64,000 nt of DNA from Sulfurimonas sp. GTDB taxonomy: Bacteria; Campylobacterota; Campylobacteria; Campylobacterales; Sulfurimonadaceae. Shown here in pieces: positions 8,344 through 16,857 of this stretch. Positions within the stretch are counted from its first letter, which is position 1, and every line of letters begins with the position of its first letter. The translations under genes were made by a program, and so were the position numbers. The stretch spans positions 124,001 through 188,000 of the forward strand of contig NZ_JAQTLY010000003.1 in NCBI RefSeq assembly GCF_028714655.1, read 5' to 3'. Below the pieces are notes generated by a model that was given only the letters and a program-made list of their open reading frames with translations, did no database searches and was not told where the DNA came from.

Positions 8344-8925
8344 ATGAAATACACATTGAAATTTAGGATTTGGCACTGGTTAAATGCGATAGTTATTCTT
8401 GGGTTGCTTGGAACTGTATTTTTACGAAAAACATTCCTTAGCTACAAAACAAATGCAGAAATTATCATGGCTAAGCTTGCCGACATGGGAACCGAAATTG
8501 AGCTAGAAGATGCAAAAAGCATAGCAAGGTCAATAAGAAATGTTATGTGGGAGTGGCACCTTTGGCTTGGCTATGCTTTGGCATTTTTACTTTTGTACAG
8601 AATAGTACTGTTTTTTATTGATGAGAGCAACAAGGCGGATTTTAGTTCCTTGTCTCTCCATAAAAAAGGCGTGAAAATTTCATACTATGTGATATATGCA
8701 ACAATTTTATTTATGACTATAAGCGGTTTTGCAATCTATCTTCAGCGAGCTTTGGGCTTAAGTGAAGATATGGTTAGATTTATAAAAGAGGCGCATGAAG
8801 CTATCTATTATGTTATTTTGATTTTTGTTCCGCTTCATATAGCAGGTGTTATCGTAGCTGATGTAAAAGAGGAACATGGACTCGTTTCAACCATGATAAA
8901 CGGAAAAACAAAAGAGAATTTTTAA
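8344..8925 (+). CDS. Cytochrome b561-type membrane protein
   Basis: The 193-residue protein has four transmembrane helices and the histidines expected for two b-type hemes: RIWHWLN near residue 11, a WEWHLWLGY segment near 70, EAHEAIYY and FVPLHIAGV in the last helices. This matches the cytochrome b/b6 domain found as the membrane subunit of hydrogenases and other redox enzymes, and as free-standing cytochrome b561. No hydrogenase genes are adjacent, so the electron partner is unknown. The next gene, a peroxiredoxin, starts 16 bases later and may be co-transcribed. Confidence 0.8.
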   Translation: MKYTLKFRIWHWLNAIVILGLLGTVFLRKTFLSYKTNAEIIMAKLADMGTEIELEDAKSIARSIRNVMWEWHLWLGYALAFLLLYRIVLFFIDESNKADFSSLSLHKKGVKISYYVIYATILFMTISGFAIYLQRALGLSEDMVRFIKEAHEAIYYVILIFVPLHIAGVIVADVKEEHGLVSTMINGKTKENF

Positions 8926-8940
8926 ATTAAAGGTATAAAA

Positions 8941-9408
8941 ATGGTTAAAATCAATAGTACGGCTCCTGAGTTTTGTCTGCCAAACCAAGATGATGTCGAG
9001 ATATGTTTGAGAGATTTGAAAGGCAAGTGGATAGTGCTATATTTTTATCCAAAAGACAGTACTCCGGGGTGTACGACCGAAGCTTGTGATTTTAGCGATG
9101 CCGCACCGGATTTTGGAAGCTTAAATGCTATTGTAATAGGAATTAGTGCAGACAGTACGAAAAAACATCGTGACTTTATAGAGAAAAAAGATCTCTTTAT
9201 AACACTGCTTAGCGATGAAGATACTTCAATGCTGCAAGAGTACGGTGTTTGGCAGTTGAAAAAAAATTACGGCAAAGAGTATATGGGGATAGTCCGCACG
9301 ACCCTGATTATAGACCCAAGCGGCGTTATAAGAGCAATTTGGGAGAAAGTAAAAGTTAAAGATCACGCACAAGAGGTTATGAAAAAGCTTCAAGAGTTGC
9401 AGGCATAA
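8941..9408 (+). CDS. bcp: Thioredoxin-dependent thiol peroxidase (BCP/PrxQ)
   Basis: This peroxiredoxin reduces hydrogen peroxide and organic peroxides in the cytoplasm. PKDSTPGCTTEACDF places the peroxidatic Cys44 and a resolving Cys49 five residues apart, the atypical 2-Cys pattern of BCP/PrxQ. The length of 155 matches the family. It follows the cytochrome b gene closely. After its stop, a promoter-like TAAAAT begins the rpsB transcript. Confidence 0.93.
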   Translation: MVKINSTAPEFCLPNQDDVEICLRDLKGKWIVLYFYPKDSTPGCTTEACDFSDAAPDFGSLNAIVIGISADSTKKHRDFIEKKDLFITLLSDEDTSMLQEYGVWQLKKNYGKEYMGIVRTTLIIDPSGVIRAIWEKVKVKDHAQEVMKKLQELQA

Positions 9409-9447
9409 ACATTATTAGGTAAAAGCTTTTCTTAAATATTTTTTGGG

Positions 9448-9453
9448 TAAAAT
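9448..9453 (+). promoter_or_regulatory. Probable -10 box of rpsB-tsf, giving a ~245-base leader
   Basis: TAAAAT preceded by TGGG and a T-rich tract fits the sigma-70 pattern of Campylobacterota. Transcription from here would give a long untranslated leader before rpsB at 9705. Confidence 0.4.
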
Positions 9454-9615
9454 TCGCCGATTTTCTTTGCCGCAGATAAAGCCAAAGAAATATTCAGAGG
9501 CATATATCATAAAGTCAGTGCAACTCCCTCTTTAGGTGCAGATTTGCCCGATATTGCCGAAGCTAACTGACAAACCATTCGATTAGAAACGCAAATCGGA
9601 ACAAAGTCCCGCTTT

Positions 9616-9661
9616 GCTACGCTAGCCGCTATGGCACTAAAGATTGCCTCTCTTTGAGGCA
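9616..9661 (+). repeat. Dispersed repeat copy (pair with 20793-20837)
   Basis: This stretch matches the reverse complement of 20793-20837 with only scattered differences, both sharing GGCACTAAAG and a GCCTC...GAGGC hairpin. It lies inside the rpsB leader. The remainder of 9409-9704 contains no convincing gene: one open frame there lacks a start and holds an internal stop. Confidence 0.5.
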
Positions 9662-9704
9662 AAAAAATTAAATTTTGGCTACAAAAGCCCTTAAAGGACC
9701 TTAA

Positions 9705-10484
9705 ATGGTAACTATGAAAGACCTATTGGAATGTGGTGTACACTTCGGACACCAAACTCGTCGTTGGAATCCGAAAATGAAAAAATATATTTTCGGTGTT
9801 CGTAAAAATATCTATATTATAGATTTACAAAAGACTCTTCGTTACTTCCGTAACACTTACCAAATCGTTGTAGATGCAGCGGCAGAGGGTAAAACAGTTC
9901 TTTTCGTCGGTACTAAAAAACAAGCTCGCGCTTCTGTTAGAGACGCTGCAATCGCTTGTGGAATGCCGTATGTAGACAATAGATGGTTAGGCGGTATGCT
10001 TACAAACTTCCCGACTATTCAAAAATCTATCCGTAAACTTGATGTTATTTCTGAAATGCAAGAAAACGGTCAAATCGACCTTTTAACTAAAAAAGAAGCA
10101 CTTATGCTTTCTCGCCAAAAAGAGAAACTGGAAGTATACTTCGGCGGTATCCGCAATATGAAAAAGCTTCCTGATATGCTTTTCGTTATGGATGCTGTTA
10201 AAGAGCACATCGCTGTTTTAGAAGCTCGTTGTTTAGGTATCCCTGTTGTTGCTCCTCTTGACACGAACTGTGATCCGGATCTAATCACTCACCCAATCCC
10301 GGGAAATGACGATGCAATCCGCTCTATCCAACTTTTCTGTCGTGAAATGACTGAAGCTATTAATGAAGGTAAAGCGTTAAGAAGCGGCGGTCGTGATGAT
10401 ATCCAACAAGAATCGGCACAAGAATCTGTTCAAGAAGATGTGGATGCTTTTGAAGTAGAAGATTTCGATACAGAGGAAGCATAA
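9705..10484 (+). CDS. rpsB: 30S ribosomal protein S2
   Basis: S2 binds late to the 30S subunit and is needed for S1 attachment. The N-terminus [19 protein letters not shown] and the [12 protein letters not shown] block are strongly conserved family segments. The product has 259 residues, with an acidic C-terminal tail (residues about 230-259). An AAAGGA ribosome-binding site lies about 6 bases before the ATG. It is followed by tsf after 2 bases, the usual bacterial pair. The long leader may carry S2 autoregulation, as known for other bacteria, but I could not match a known fold. Confidence 0.97.
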   Translation: MVTMKDLLECGVHFGHQTRRWNPKMKKYIFGVRKNIYIIDLQKTLRYFRNTYQIVVDAAAEGKTVLFVGTKKQARASVRDAAIACGMPYVDNRWLGGMLTNFPTIQKSIRKLDVISEMQENGQIDLLTKKEALMLSRQKEKLEVYFGGIRNMKKLPDMLFVMDAVKEHIAVLEARCLGIPVVAPLDTNCDPDLITHPIPGNDDAIRSIQLFCREMTEAINEGKALRSGGRDDIQQESAQESVQEDVDAFEVEDFDTEEA

Positions 10485-10486
10485 TC

Positions 10487-11542
10487 ATGGCAGAAATTAC
10501 GGCATCAATGGTAAAAGATCTGCGCGCAGCTACCGATGCGCCGATGATGGATTGTAAAAAAGCTCTTGTTGAGAGTGACGGAGATATGGAAAAAGCAACT
10601 GCTTGGCTAAAAGAGAGAGGTATCGCTCAATCAGCTAAAAAAGCTGATCGTATCGCTGCTGAAGGTCTTGTCGGCTTTAAAATAGCAGATGATTTTTCAA
10701 AAGCTACGGTAGTTGAGATTAACTCAGAGACTGACTTCGTTGCTCAAAATGAAGGCTTCAAAAACTTAGTTTTAAAAACAACGGAAGAGATTTATGCTAC
10801 TTCGCCTGCCGATGTTGAGAGCCTAAAAGCTACTGCATTCGGTTCATACTTCAGCGAAGCCGTTATAAAAATCGGTGAGAAGATAGAACTTCGCCGTTTT
10901 AAAACTATCAAAGCTGACGATGAGACAGTTGCGATTAACGGTTATATTCACTCAAACAACCGTATTGCCGTTATCGTAGCTGCTAAGTGTGACAGTAAAA
11001 AAACTGCCGATGCACTTCGTCCGATGCTTAAAAATGTAGCAATGCACGCATCTGCTATGAAACCTAAAACGCTATCTTTCAGAGATTTTGATATGGATTT
11101 CGTAACATCTGAGACAATCGGCAGAATTGAAGCGATTAAAAAAGAGAACGAAGAGTTTGCTCGTTTGAAAAAGCCTCTTAAAAATGTTCCTCAGTTTATC
11201 TCAATGTGTCAATTAACCGATGAAGTTTTAGCTAAAGCTGAAGCAGAAATCAAAGACACATTAAGAGCGCAAAATAAACCTGAAAGCATTTGGGACAAAA
11301 TCGTTCCTGGTCAATTAGCTCGTTTTATCGACGATAACACGACTTTAGACAAAGAACTTGCTCTTTTAGATCAAACTTATGTTTTAAATGACAAACTAAC
11401 AGTTGCACAAGCTGTTGAAGCGGCTGCTAAAGAAGCAGGCGGAACTGCTGAAATCGTAGATTTCGTTCGTCTTGAAGTAGGCGAAGGAATCGAGAAAAAA
11501 GTTGACGACTTTGCTGCTGAAGTTGCAGCTCAAATGGGTTAA
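10487..11542 (+). CDS. tsf: Elongation factor Ts
   Basis: EF-Ts is the guanine-nucleotide exchange factor for EF-Tu. The N-terminal domain starts with [20 protein letters not shown], the conserved Tu-binding segment, and [11 protein letters not shown] near residue 80 is the TDFV motif. The product has 351 residues, longer than the enterobacterial protein because of an extended second core domain; this is usual in Campylobacterota. Its stop codon lies inside a strong inverted repeat that may terminate the rpsB-tsf transcript. Confidence 0.97.
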   Translation: MAEITASMVKDLRAATDAPMMDCKKALVESDGDMEKATAWLKERGIAQSAKKADRIAAEGLVGFKIADDFSKATVVEINSETDFVAQNEGFKNLVLKTTEEIYATSPADVESLKATAFGSYFSEAVIKIGEKIELRRFKTIKADDETVAINGYIHSNNRIAVIVAAKCDSKKTADALRPMLKNVAMHASAMKPKTLSFRDFDMDFVTSETIGRIEAIKKENEEFARLKKPLKNVPQFISMCQLTDEVLAKAEAEIKDTLRAQNKPESIWDKIVPGQLARFIDDNTTLDKELALLDQTYVLNDKLTVAQAVEAAAKEAGGTAEIVDFVRLEVGEGIEKKVDDFAAEVAAQMG

Positions 11543-11559
11543 GGATTTTATCCTTAACC
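11537..11559 (+). terminator. Hairpin overlapping the tsf stop codon
   Basis: GGTTAAGGAT and ATCCTTAACC form a perfect 10-base stem with a TTT loop; the tsf TAA is in the left arm. The tract after it (TTCCTT) is only moderately U-rich, so termination may be partial. Confidence 0.45.
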
Positions 11560-11678
11560 TTCCTTAGATAAAAACCACTCTTTTAAAAAATCTTTTACTA
11601 TCTTGCACCTCACTTATTTATAATATACAACACCTAAAAAAATGATATAATTTTTCTACATAACTCAAAGGGTTCTCT

Positions 11679-12875
11679 TTGAAAAAAAACAGAATAATTA
11701 TTATCGGCGGCGGTTACGGCGGTCTTCGTGTTGTTGAAAAGTTAGCAAAAAATCCTCAAAATGAGATAATACTTTTTGATAAAAACCCGTACCATTTTAT
11801 GCAAACCGATGTATATGACTTGATAGCAAATGAAGATGATTTTGCACAGGTTACGGTTGATCTTTTTACTTTTTGTTCAGGATTTGACGGCAATGTAACT
11901 TTTTTAAAGCAAGAAGTAGGCAATGTTGATTTTAAAAACAAAAAGGTGATTACTTGCGTACAGAGATATAGTTATGATTATCTTGTGATAGCTGCCGGTG
12001 CCCGTACAAAATTTGCGGCAGATGTTGTTGGGCTTCGTGAGTATGCCCACGGTATAAAGGCACTTCATCGCGCCATGTATTTTAAACAAAAATTCGAGAT
12101 GTCGCTATTTCATAGGGTTGATGAGGGCGGAACAAGCTGTACTCCGATTAGCATTATCGTTGCGGGTGCGGGTCTTAGCGGAGTTGAAATAGCGGCTCAA
12201 ATGGCATCATTTTCTAAAGAGTTTTATAAAAATAATAATTTTATTTGTAGAAAATTAAATATTGTCTTAGTAAATTCCGCTAAACATGTTTTAGGAGGAT
12301 TTGAAGAAGAACTTGCCGATAAGACGGATAAAAGATTAAGAGAGTTGGATGTAATTATCAAAAATGAGAGAAAAGTAGTCGAGGTTACGCAAAACAGCGT
12401 GAAGCTCAGCGGCGGTGAGATATTGGATATGGATTTTATGATATATACCGGCGGTATAGAGCCAAACGGTTTGGTGCAAAATCTGGCACTGGATAAAAAT
12501 GATAGAGGGTATATCGTTTCAAATAAATATCTGCAATCTCAAAATTATAGCGAGGTATTTGCTATCGGCGACTGTACGACGATATACAATAATGATAAAA
12601 TCGTACCTCCGACTGCCGATACTGCGGAGCAGATGGGCGAGTTATGTGCAAAAAACATAAATAATCTTATTTCAAACAAACCTTTGATAGAGCATAACAT
12701 CAAGTCGCGGGGTGTGCTTATAGCTCTTGGAAGAGGTTATGCCGTAGCTAAAGTTTTCGGGTTTTATTTCAGCGGTTATTTTGCTTATATAATAAAAAAA
12801 ATTATTGAGAAAGTTTATGCAAAAAGGCTAGAGATTCGTTCACAAAGAGGGTGTAAAAAGATATTTTGCGAGTAA
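11679..12875 (+). CDS. NAD(P)/FAD-dependent oxidoreductase, type II NADH dehydrogenase-like
   Basis: This 398-residue flavoprotein belongs to the NDH-2/sulfide:quinone reductase superfamily. GGGYGGLRVVEKL near residues 8-20 binds FAD, GAGLSGVEIAAQM near 160 is the second dinucleotide fold, and FAIGDCTT near 295 binds the FAD ribityl chain. The basic, aromatic C-terminus (FYFSGYFAYIIKKII) looks like a membrane-attaching amphipathic helix. I see no catalytic cysteine pattern that would mark a sulfide:quinone reductase, so NADH:quinone oxidation is more likely. The start is a TTG at 11679, preceded by AAAGGG and by TATAAT at about 11645. Confidence 0.75.
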   Translation: MKKNRIIIIGGGYGGLRVVEKLAKNPQNEIILFDKNPYHFMQTDVYDLIANEDDFAQVTVDLFTFCSGFDGNVTFLKQEVGNVDFKNKKVITCVQRYSYDYLVIAAGARTKFAADVVGLREYAHGIKALHRAMYFKQKFEMSLFHRVDEGGTSCTPISIIVAGAGLSGVEIAAQMASFSKEFYKNNNFICRKLNIVLVNSAKHVLGGFEEELADKTDKRLRELDVIIKNERKVVEVTQNSVKLSGGEILDMDFMIYTGGIEPNGLVQNLALDKNDRGYIVSNKYLQSQNYSEVFAIGDCTTIYNNDKIVPPTADTAEQMGELCAKNINNLISNKPLIEHNIKSRGVLIALGRGYAVAKVFGFYFSGYFAYIIKKIIEKVYAKRLEIRSQRGCKKIFCE

Positions 12876-12881
12876 ATAGGT

Positions 12882-12887
12882 TATAAT
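12882..12887 (+). promoter_or_regulatory. -10 box of the ABC ATPase gene, leaderless geometry
   Basis: TATAAT is followed by CCTTTT and then the ATG at 12894, a 6-base gap with no ribosome-binding site. It lies a few bases after the upstream gene's stop. Confidence 0.55.
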
Positions 12888-12893
12888 CCTTTT

Positions 12894-13538
12894 ATGAATT
12901 TATTATCTGCAAAAAAATTATCACACACATTTGATTATGAGCTTTTTTCCGATGTCTCGCTTGACTTACACGAGTCGGAATCAATAGCAATTATTGGAAT
13001 AAGCGGCAGCGGAAAGTCGACTCTTCTTAATATTCTCTCAACCCTTTTAAAACCGGATGAGGGGAGCGTCTCCATATTCGGTGAAGAGGTTTCATCTATG
13101 AATAAGAAGAGATTGTCTGAAATAAAAAGAGATGATCTTGGACTTGTTTTTCAATCCCACTACCTGTTTAAAGGTTTTACATCCTTGGAAAATTTGGAAG
13201 TCGCTGCAATCCTCTCAAACCAGAGTGTAGATGCCGAACTTTTAAAAAGATTAAAGATAGACGGTACAATGAAGCAAAAAGTAACGGAGCTTTCAGGCGG
13301 GCAACAGCAAAGAATTTCTATTGCCAGAGTTTTAACAAAACAGCCGCGCATACTTTTCGTCGATGAACCGACCGGCAATCTTGATAAAGTAACTGCGCAT
13401 GAGGTCATGGATATCTTTTTTGAATATATACAAAAACATAAGGCAGGAATGATTCTTGTAACGCATGACGAAGAACTTGCGCATAGATGCCATAAAGTAT
13501 ACAAACTAATCAACAAAGAGTTAGTAAAAGTTAATTAA
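12894..13538 (+). CDS. ABC transporter ATP-binding protein, LolD/MacB type
   Basis: The 214-residue ATPase has Walker A GISGSGKST near residue 37, Q-loop region LVFQSHYLFKGF, signature LSGGQQQR near 134, Walker B ILFVDEPTGNLD and the switch histidine in ILVTHDEE. The FKGFTSLENLEVA segment after the Q-loop is typical of the LolD/FtsE/MacB group. No permease gene adjoins it, so its partner must be encoded elsewhere. The gene order tsf, (oxidoreductase), this ATPase, fliR recalls Campylobacter jejuni. Confidence 0.88.
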   Translation: MNLLSAKKLSHTFDYELFSDVSLDLHESESIAIIGISGSGKSTLLNILSTLLKPDEGSVSIFGEEVSSMNKKRLSEIKRDDLGLVFQSHYLFKGFTSLENLEVAAILSNQSVDAELLKRLKIDGTMKQKVTELSGGQQQRISIARVLTKQPRILFVDEPTGNLDKVTAHEVMDIFFEYIQKHKAGMILVTHDEELAHRCHKVYKLINKELVKVN

Positions 13539-13547
13539 AAATTGACC

Positions 13548-13682
13548 TTACGCACTGAAAGTGCGTAAAAACCTCTTACTCTCCCGCATTTGCGGGTAGC
13601 TTTAGGGGGTTGCAAGGGACAAAAGTGTCCCTGCCACAAATAGGGGCTTTGCTCCTATTTGTGCGTAACATCAGATAAGAGG
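13548..13682 (+). promoter_or_regulatory. Structured leader of fliR with four hairpins and a covered ribosome-binding site
   Basis: Four stem-loops occur in a row: TTACGCACT/AGTGCGTAA (13548-13568), CCCGCA/TGCGGG (13583-13596), GGGACA/TGTCCC (13616-13631) and a 13-base stem starting CACAAATAGG (13635-13663). In addition CCTCTTA at 13572-13578 pairs with TAAGAGG at 13676-13682, which contains the fliR ribosome-binding site. The TTACGCAC at 13548 could also pair with GTGCGTAA at 13661-13668, giving alternative folds. Confidence 0.45.
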
Positions 13683-13691
13683 ATTTGTTAG

Positions 13692-14456
13692 ATGAATTGG
13701 CCTCATATTTTTAGCGATGCTTACATAGTCGGCTTTATTCTTCTTTTTTTTAGATTCGGCGCACTATTTATGGCTGTACCTATATTTTCTCACAATAGCA
13801 TACCGGCAGAAGTAAAAGCGTCAATGGCATTTTTTTTCACTATTGTTTTTTACTCTTCTATGCCACCTCTTGCAATACCCATAACCGTACCGAGTATAGT
13901 ATTGGCAATACTAAGCGAGATGTTTTTTGGCTTGGCAATAGGCACGATTTTGCAACTTGCGTTTAATGTTATAACATTTGCCGGCGGACAGATATCTTTT
14001 ATGATGGGTTTTTCGATGGCAAGTGCGATAGATCCGCAATCCGGTATTTCGATGCCGATTATTTCGCAATTCCTCTCTCTTATAGCACTTATGATACTTT
14101 TTGCTATAGATATGCATCACTGGATGCTTCTTTTTATAGACGGCTCGCTGAAAAATATTCCGCTTGGCGGCTTTTTGATGAGTGAAAATCTTTTTACTTA
14201 TCTAATAAAGGCATCGTCAAATATGTTTTTGGTCGGTTTTATGATTGCATTTCCTATTACGGCTCTCTCTTGGTTAGCGGATGTTATATTTGGAATGCTT
14301 ATGAAAACAATGCCTCAATTTAACCTTCTTGTAATCGGTTTTCCTATAAAAATTATGGTTTCGTTTGCCGTGCTTATCGCAACATTTAGCGCTATTATGC
14401 TGATTTTAAAAGGGCAAATGCTAGAAGCTTTTAATTTTTTAGAGATGTTTTTTTAG
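13692..14456 (+). CDS. fliR: Flagellar biosynthesis protein FliR
   Basis: FliR is part of the FliPQR export gate of the flagellar type III secretion system in the inner membrane. The 254-residue product has about six hydrophobic segments; the AGGQISFMMGFSMASAIDPQSG block near residue 95 is a conserved family segment, and the middle ADVIFGMLMKTMPQFNLLVIGFP segment is also diagnostic. Other gate genes are not adjacent, as usual for Campylobacterota where flagellar genes are scattered. The leader of this gene is unusually structured and may control translation. Confidence 0.93.
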   Translation: MNWPHIFSDAYIVGFILLFFRFGALFMAVPIFSHNSIPAEVKASMAFFFTIVFYSSMPPLAIPITVPSIVLAILSEMFFGLAIGTILQLAFNVITFAGGQISFMMGFSMASAIDPQSGISMPIISQFLSLIALMILFAIDMHHWMLLFIDGSLKNIPLGGFLMSENLFTYLIKASSNMFLVGFMIAFPITALSWLADVIFGMLMKTMPQFNLLVIGFPIKIMVSFAVLIATFSAIMLILKGQMLEAFNFLEMFF

Positions 14457-14504
14457 TTTTTTTTGATACAATAATGTCAAAAGAGCCTCCAAAGGGAACC
14501 TGTA

Positions 14505-15878
14505 ATGAGAATATTACTTTTAAACAATAATCCTGTAGTCAATAAATTAGTAACTTTAAGTGCGCAAAAAACCTCAAATACATTGGACACGGCAGAGAGT
14601 GTCGAGGCTGTAGAATCAAAAAAATATGATATCTTGATTGTAGATGATGCTTTATATAGCGAAGATGCTATGGAAAAATTAAGGAATAAAATAGAGTTTA
14701 GTAAATCTTTATATATTCATTCAAAAGATGCAAAACCGGCGGAAGAGTTTACCAGAACTCTTAAAAAGCCTTTTTTGCCTACCGATTTGGTAGAGCTATT
14801 AATATTTTTGGTAAAAGAGGCAGATGCGATTAATCCCGACAAGTTAGATACAAGCGGCAGTTTCAAAGAGGCAGATAAAGAGTTGGATACATTTGGCGAG
14901 ACAGATGAAATAGAAGAAATAGAAGATCTTGACGAAATTGACGAAATTGAAGATCTCGATAAAATTGAAGATTTTGACGAGTTGGATAGTTCGGATGAAG
15001 GTGAGATAAACTTCGATGATTTCGATGAATCGTTAGATAATGAGTTTAATTTAGAAGAAGAGATTGAGGATTTGGAATCGGCTCAAAAGAGTTCGGACGG
15101 TATCCTTGACAAAGATGAGCTTCAAGAGGTGCAAAATCTTTTAGAAGAGACCGAAGCTCAAGACGGTGCGATAGAAGATTCATTTGATGATTTAGAGTTC
15201 GGAAATGATTTAGAACTCGGCGAAGATGAACTAAAGCTAGATGATAGTTTAGAGCTTGATGATGATTTGGAGCTTGATGATGGTTTAGCGCTTGAAGAGG
15301 GCAAGCAAGAAGATGAGGTAAGCGAAGTAGATAATTTAGAATTTGACGAAGAGATAAAAGATGATTTTGAATTTGAAGATAGTTTAGAACTTGAAGAGAA
15401 CAAGCAAGAAGAAAAAGTTGACGAAGAGTTTGATGATACTTTAAACCTTGAAGAGAACAAGCAAGAAGAAAAAGCTGACGAAGAGTTTGATGATACTTTA
15501 AACCTTGAAGATTTAGAGTCACAAATCGAGAGTGCGGTAAGAGAGTTGAGCGATGAAGATTTACAAAGCGAGGTAGACGAAAATATGCTGTTAGATATTG
15601 ATTCTTTAACAAGCAGAGATTTAAAACTTGCAATCGGTGAAGAAGTGGTCGATGAAGAGCTTAACGAAACTGAAATAAGCCATGAAGAAGAGCATAAAGC
15701 AGAGAGCAGTGTGGATAATTCCGATAATAAATCAGATGTTATAAAAGAATCCGGTGAGAGTTCCGATGAGGGAGTGGAAGCTCTTAAGAAACTTTTAAAG
15801 GCTCTGTCAAACGAAGATGTAGTTGCTTCTTTAAAAGGGATGAAGATAAGTATAAATATAACTTTAGGTGACAAGTAG
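14505..15878 (+). CDS. Highly acidic protein with degenerate receiver-like N-terminus
   Basis: The 457-residue protein starts with about 110 residues that read as a CheY-like receiver: strand MRILLLNNN, then YDILIVDDALYSE with the candidate phospho-acceptor Asp, and KKPFLPTDL with the conserved Lys-Pro. The usual N-terminal acidic pair is replaced by asparagines, so magnesium binding may be lost. Residues about 120-400 are a very acidic, repetitive low-complexity region rich in LELDD, EEID and FDD units. The C-terminal 40 residues (ALKKLLKALSNEDVVASLKGMKI) are helical. The position between fliR and gmk matches an acidic protein of Campylobacter jejuni. A flagellar link is possible. Confidence 0.65.
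   Translation: MRILLLNNNPVVNKLVTLSAQKTSNTLDTAESVEAVESKKYDILIVDDALYSEDAMEKLRNKIEFSKSLYIHSKDAKPAEEFTRTLKKPFLPTDLVELLIFLVKEADAINPDKLDTSGSFKEADKELDTFGETDEIEEIEDLDEIDEIEDLDKIEDFDELDSSDEGEINFDDFDESLDNEFNLEEEIEDLESAQKSSDGILDKDELQEVQNLLEETEAQDGAIEDSFDDLEFGNDLELGEDELKLDDSLELDDDLELDDGLALEEGKQEDEVSEVDNLEFDEEIKDDFEFEDSLELEENKQEEKVDEEFDDTLNLEENKQEEKADEEFDDTLNLEDLESQIESAVRELSDEDLQSEVDENMLLDIDSLTSRDLKLAIGEEVVDEELNETEISHEEEHKAESSVDNSDNKSDVIKESGESSDEGVEALKKLLKALSNEDVVASLKGMKISINITLGDK
15390..15503 (+). repeat. Two tandem copies of a 57-base in-frame repeat
   Basis: Copies 15390-15446 and 15447-15503 differ by one base (GTT versus GCT, Val to Ala). Each encodes 19 residues of the acidic domain. Near-identity points to recent duplication and possible copy-number variation between strains. 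Confidence 0.85.
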
Positions 15879-16498
15879 TGAATCATAAATCGGGTGCTAT
15901 TTTAGTTTTATCGGGTCCAAGCGGAGCAGGTAAAAGTTCTTTGCTTAATAAAATAATAGGTGATATAGGCGAATGTCACTTCTCCATCTCGACAACAACT
16001 CGTTCTATGAGAGAAGGTGAAATTGACGGTGTGCATTACTATTTTGTGGACGAAGCGGAGTTTAAAAAAGATATTGAAGAGGAATTTTTTTTAGAGTATG
16101 CATTTGTTCACGGCAACTACTACGGAACATCGATAAAACCTGTAAAAGAGGCTTTGAAAGCTGGAAAATTAGTAATATTTGATATAGATGTTCAAGGAAA
16201 TGCAACTATTATAAACAGACTCGGCGATATTACAACTTCCGTGTTTATCTCTCCGCCGACACTCTCGGAGCTTAAAAAAAGACTTGAATCCCGCTCAACC
16301 GATACACAAGAGGTTATTGACCGTCGCATAAATATGGCAAAGAGAGAGATGCAAAGAATCAGCGAGTATGATTTTTTAGTCGTAAACGATAATATCGATG
16401 AGGCTGCAGATATATTAAAAGTCATAGCAAACGCAGCTAGGGTTAAAATTCCTGCAAATGAGATAAATGATTTTGTCAGAAAATGGGAAGATATATAG
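15878..16498 (+). CDS. gmk: Guanylate kinase
   Basis: Gmk phosphorylates GMP to GDP. The P-loop SGPSGAGKSSLL is at residues 12-23, and the GMP-binding segment STTTRSMREGEIDGVHY near 38-55 is the family hallmark. The length of 206 is normal. The GTG start at 15878 shares one base with the stop of the acidic-protein gene, so translation is coupled. Confidence 0.96.
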   Translation: MNHKSGAILVLSGPSGAGKSSLLNKIIGDIGECHFSISTTTRSMREGEIDGVHYYFVDEAEFKKDIEEEFFLEYAFVHGNYYGTSIKPVKEALKAGKLVIFDIDVQGNATIINRLGDITTSVFISPPTLSELKKRLESRSTDTQEVIDRRINMAKREMQRISEYDFLVVNDNIDEAADILKVIANAARVKIPANEINDFVRKWEDI

Positions 16499-16605
16499 TG
16501 TTACAAAACTATAATATTACAATACTATAATATTATAATAAGCAAAGTTACAGCAAGCAGTAGATACAATCTGGGCTAAATTTTAAAAAAAAGAGGAACA
16601 CAATC

Positions 16606-16854
16606 ATGAGTATGCCTAGCGGAATGGAGTTATTGTTAATATTTGGAATTATCGTTCTAATGTTTGGTTCAAAAAAAATACCTGAGTTGGCAAAAGGTCT
16701 CGGTCAAGGTATTAAGAGCTTTAAAAATGAGATGAAAAGTGATGAGGTTGAAAATGCAACTATAAAAACTGCTCAAACAGACGCTCCGAAAAAAGTAGAA
16801 CCGACTGGAACCGCTGCAACAACGGAAGCTCCAAAAACAACACACCAAGCGTAA
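16606..16854 (+). CDS. tatA: Sec-independent translocase protein TatA
   Basis: TatA forms the pore-like assembly of the twin-arginine export system. The 82-residue product has a short transmembrane helix (residues about 6-22), the [17 protein letters not shown] hinge and amphipathic helix, and a polar tail. This supports export of Tat substrates such as the molybdoenzyme subunit at 61733. It stops 3 bases before argS. The 107-base gap upstream is AT-rich without an evident gene. Confidence 0.92.
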   Translation: MSMPSGMELLLIFGIIVLMFGSKKIPELAKGLGQGIKSFKNEMKSDEVENATIKTAQTDAPKKVEPTGTAATTEAPKTTHQA

Positions 16855-16857
16855 ATC

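Noticed and set aside
9409..9600. Open stretch after bcp that reads like a short protein (AADKAKEIFRGIYHKV)
   Set aside because: No start codon precedes it, a stop follows within 40 codons, and the region is better read as the rpsB leader.
15046..15886. Long open frames on the minus strand (195 and 242 codons) opposite the acidic-protein gene
   Set aside because: They are complements of a repetitive GAA/GAT-rich coding region, giving Ser/Leu-rich low-complexity frames without start signals; the plus-strand gene explains them.
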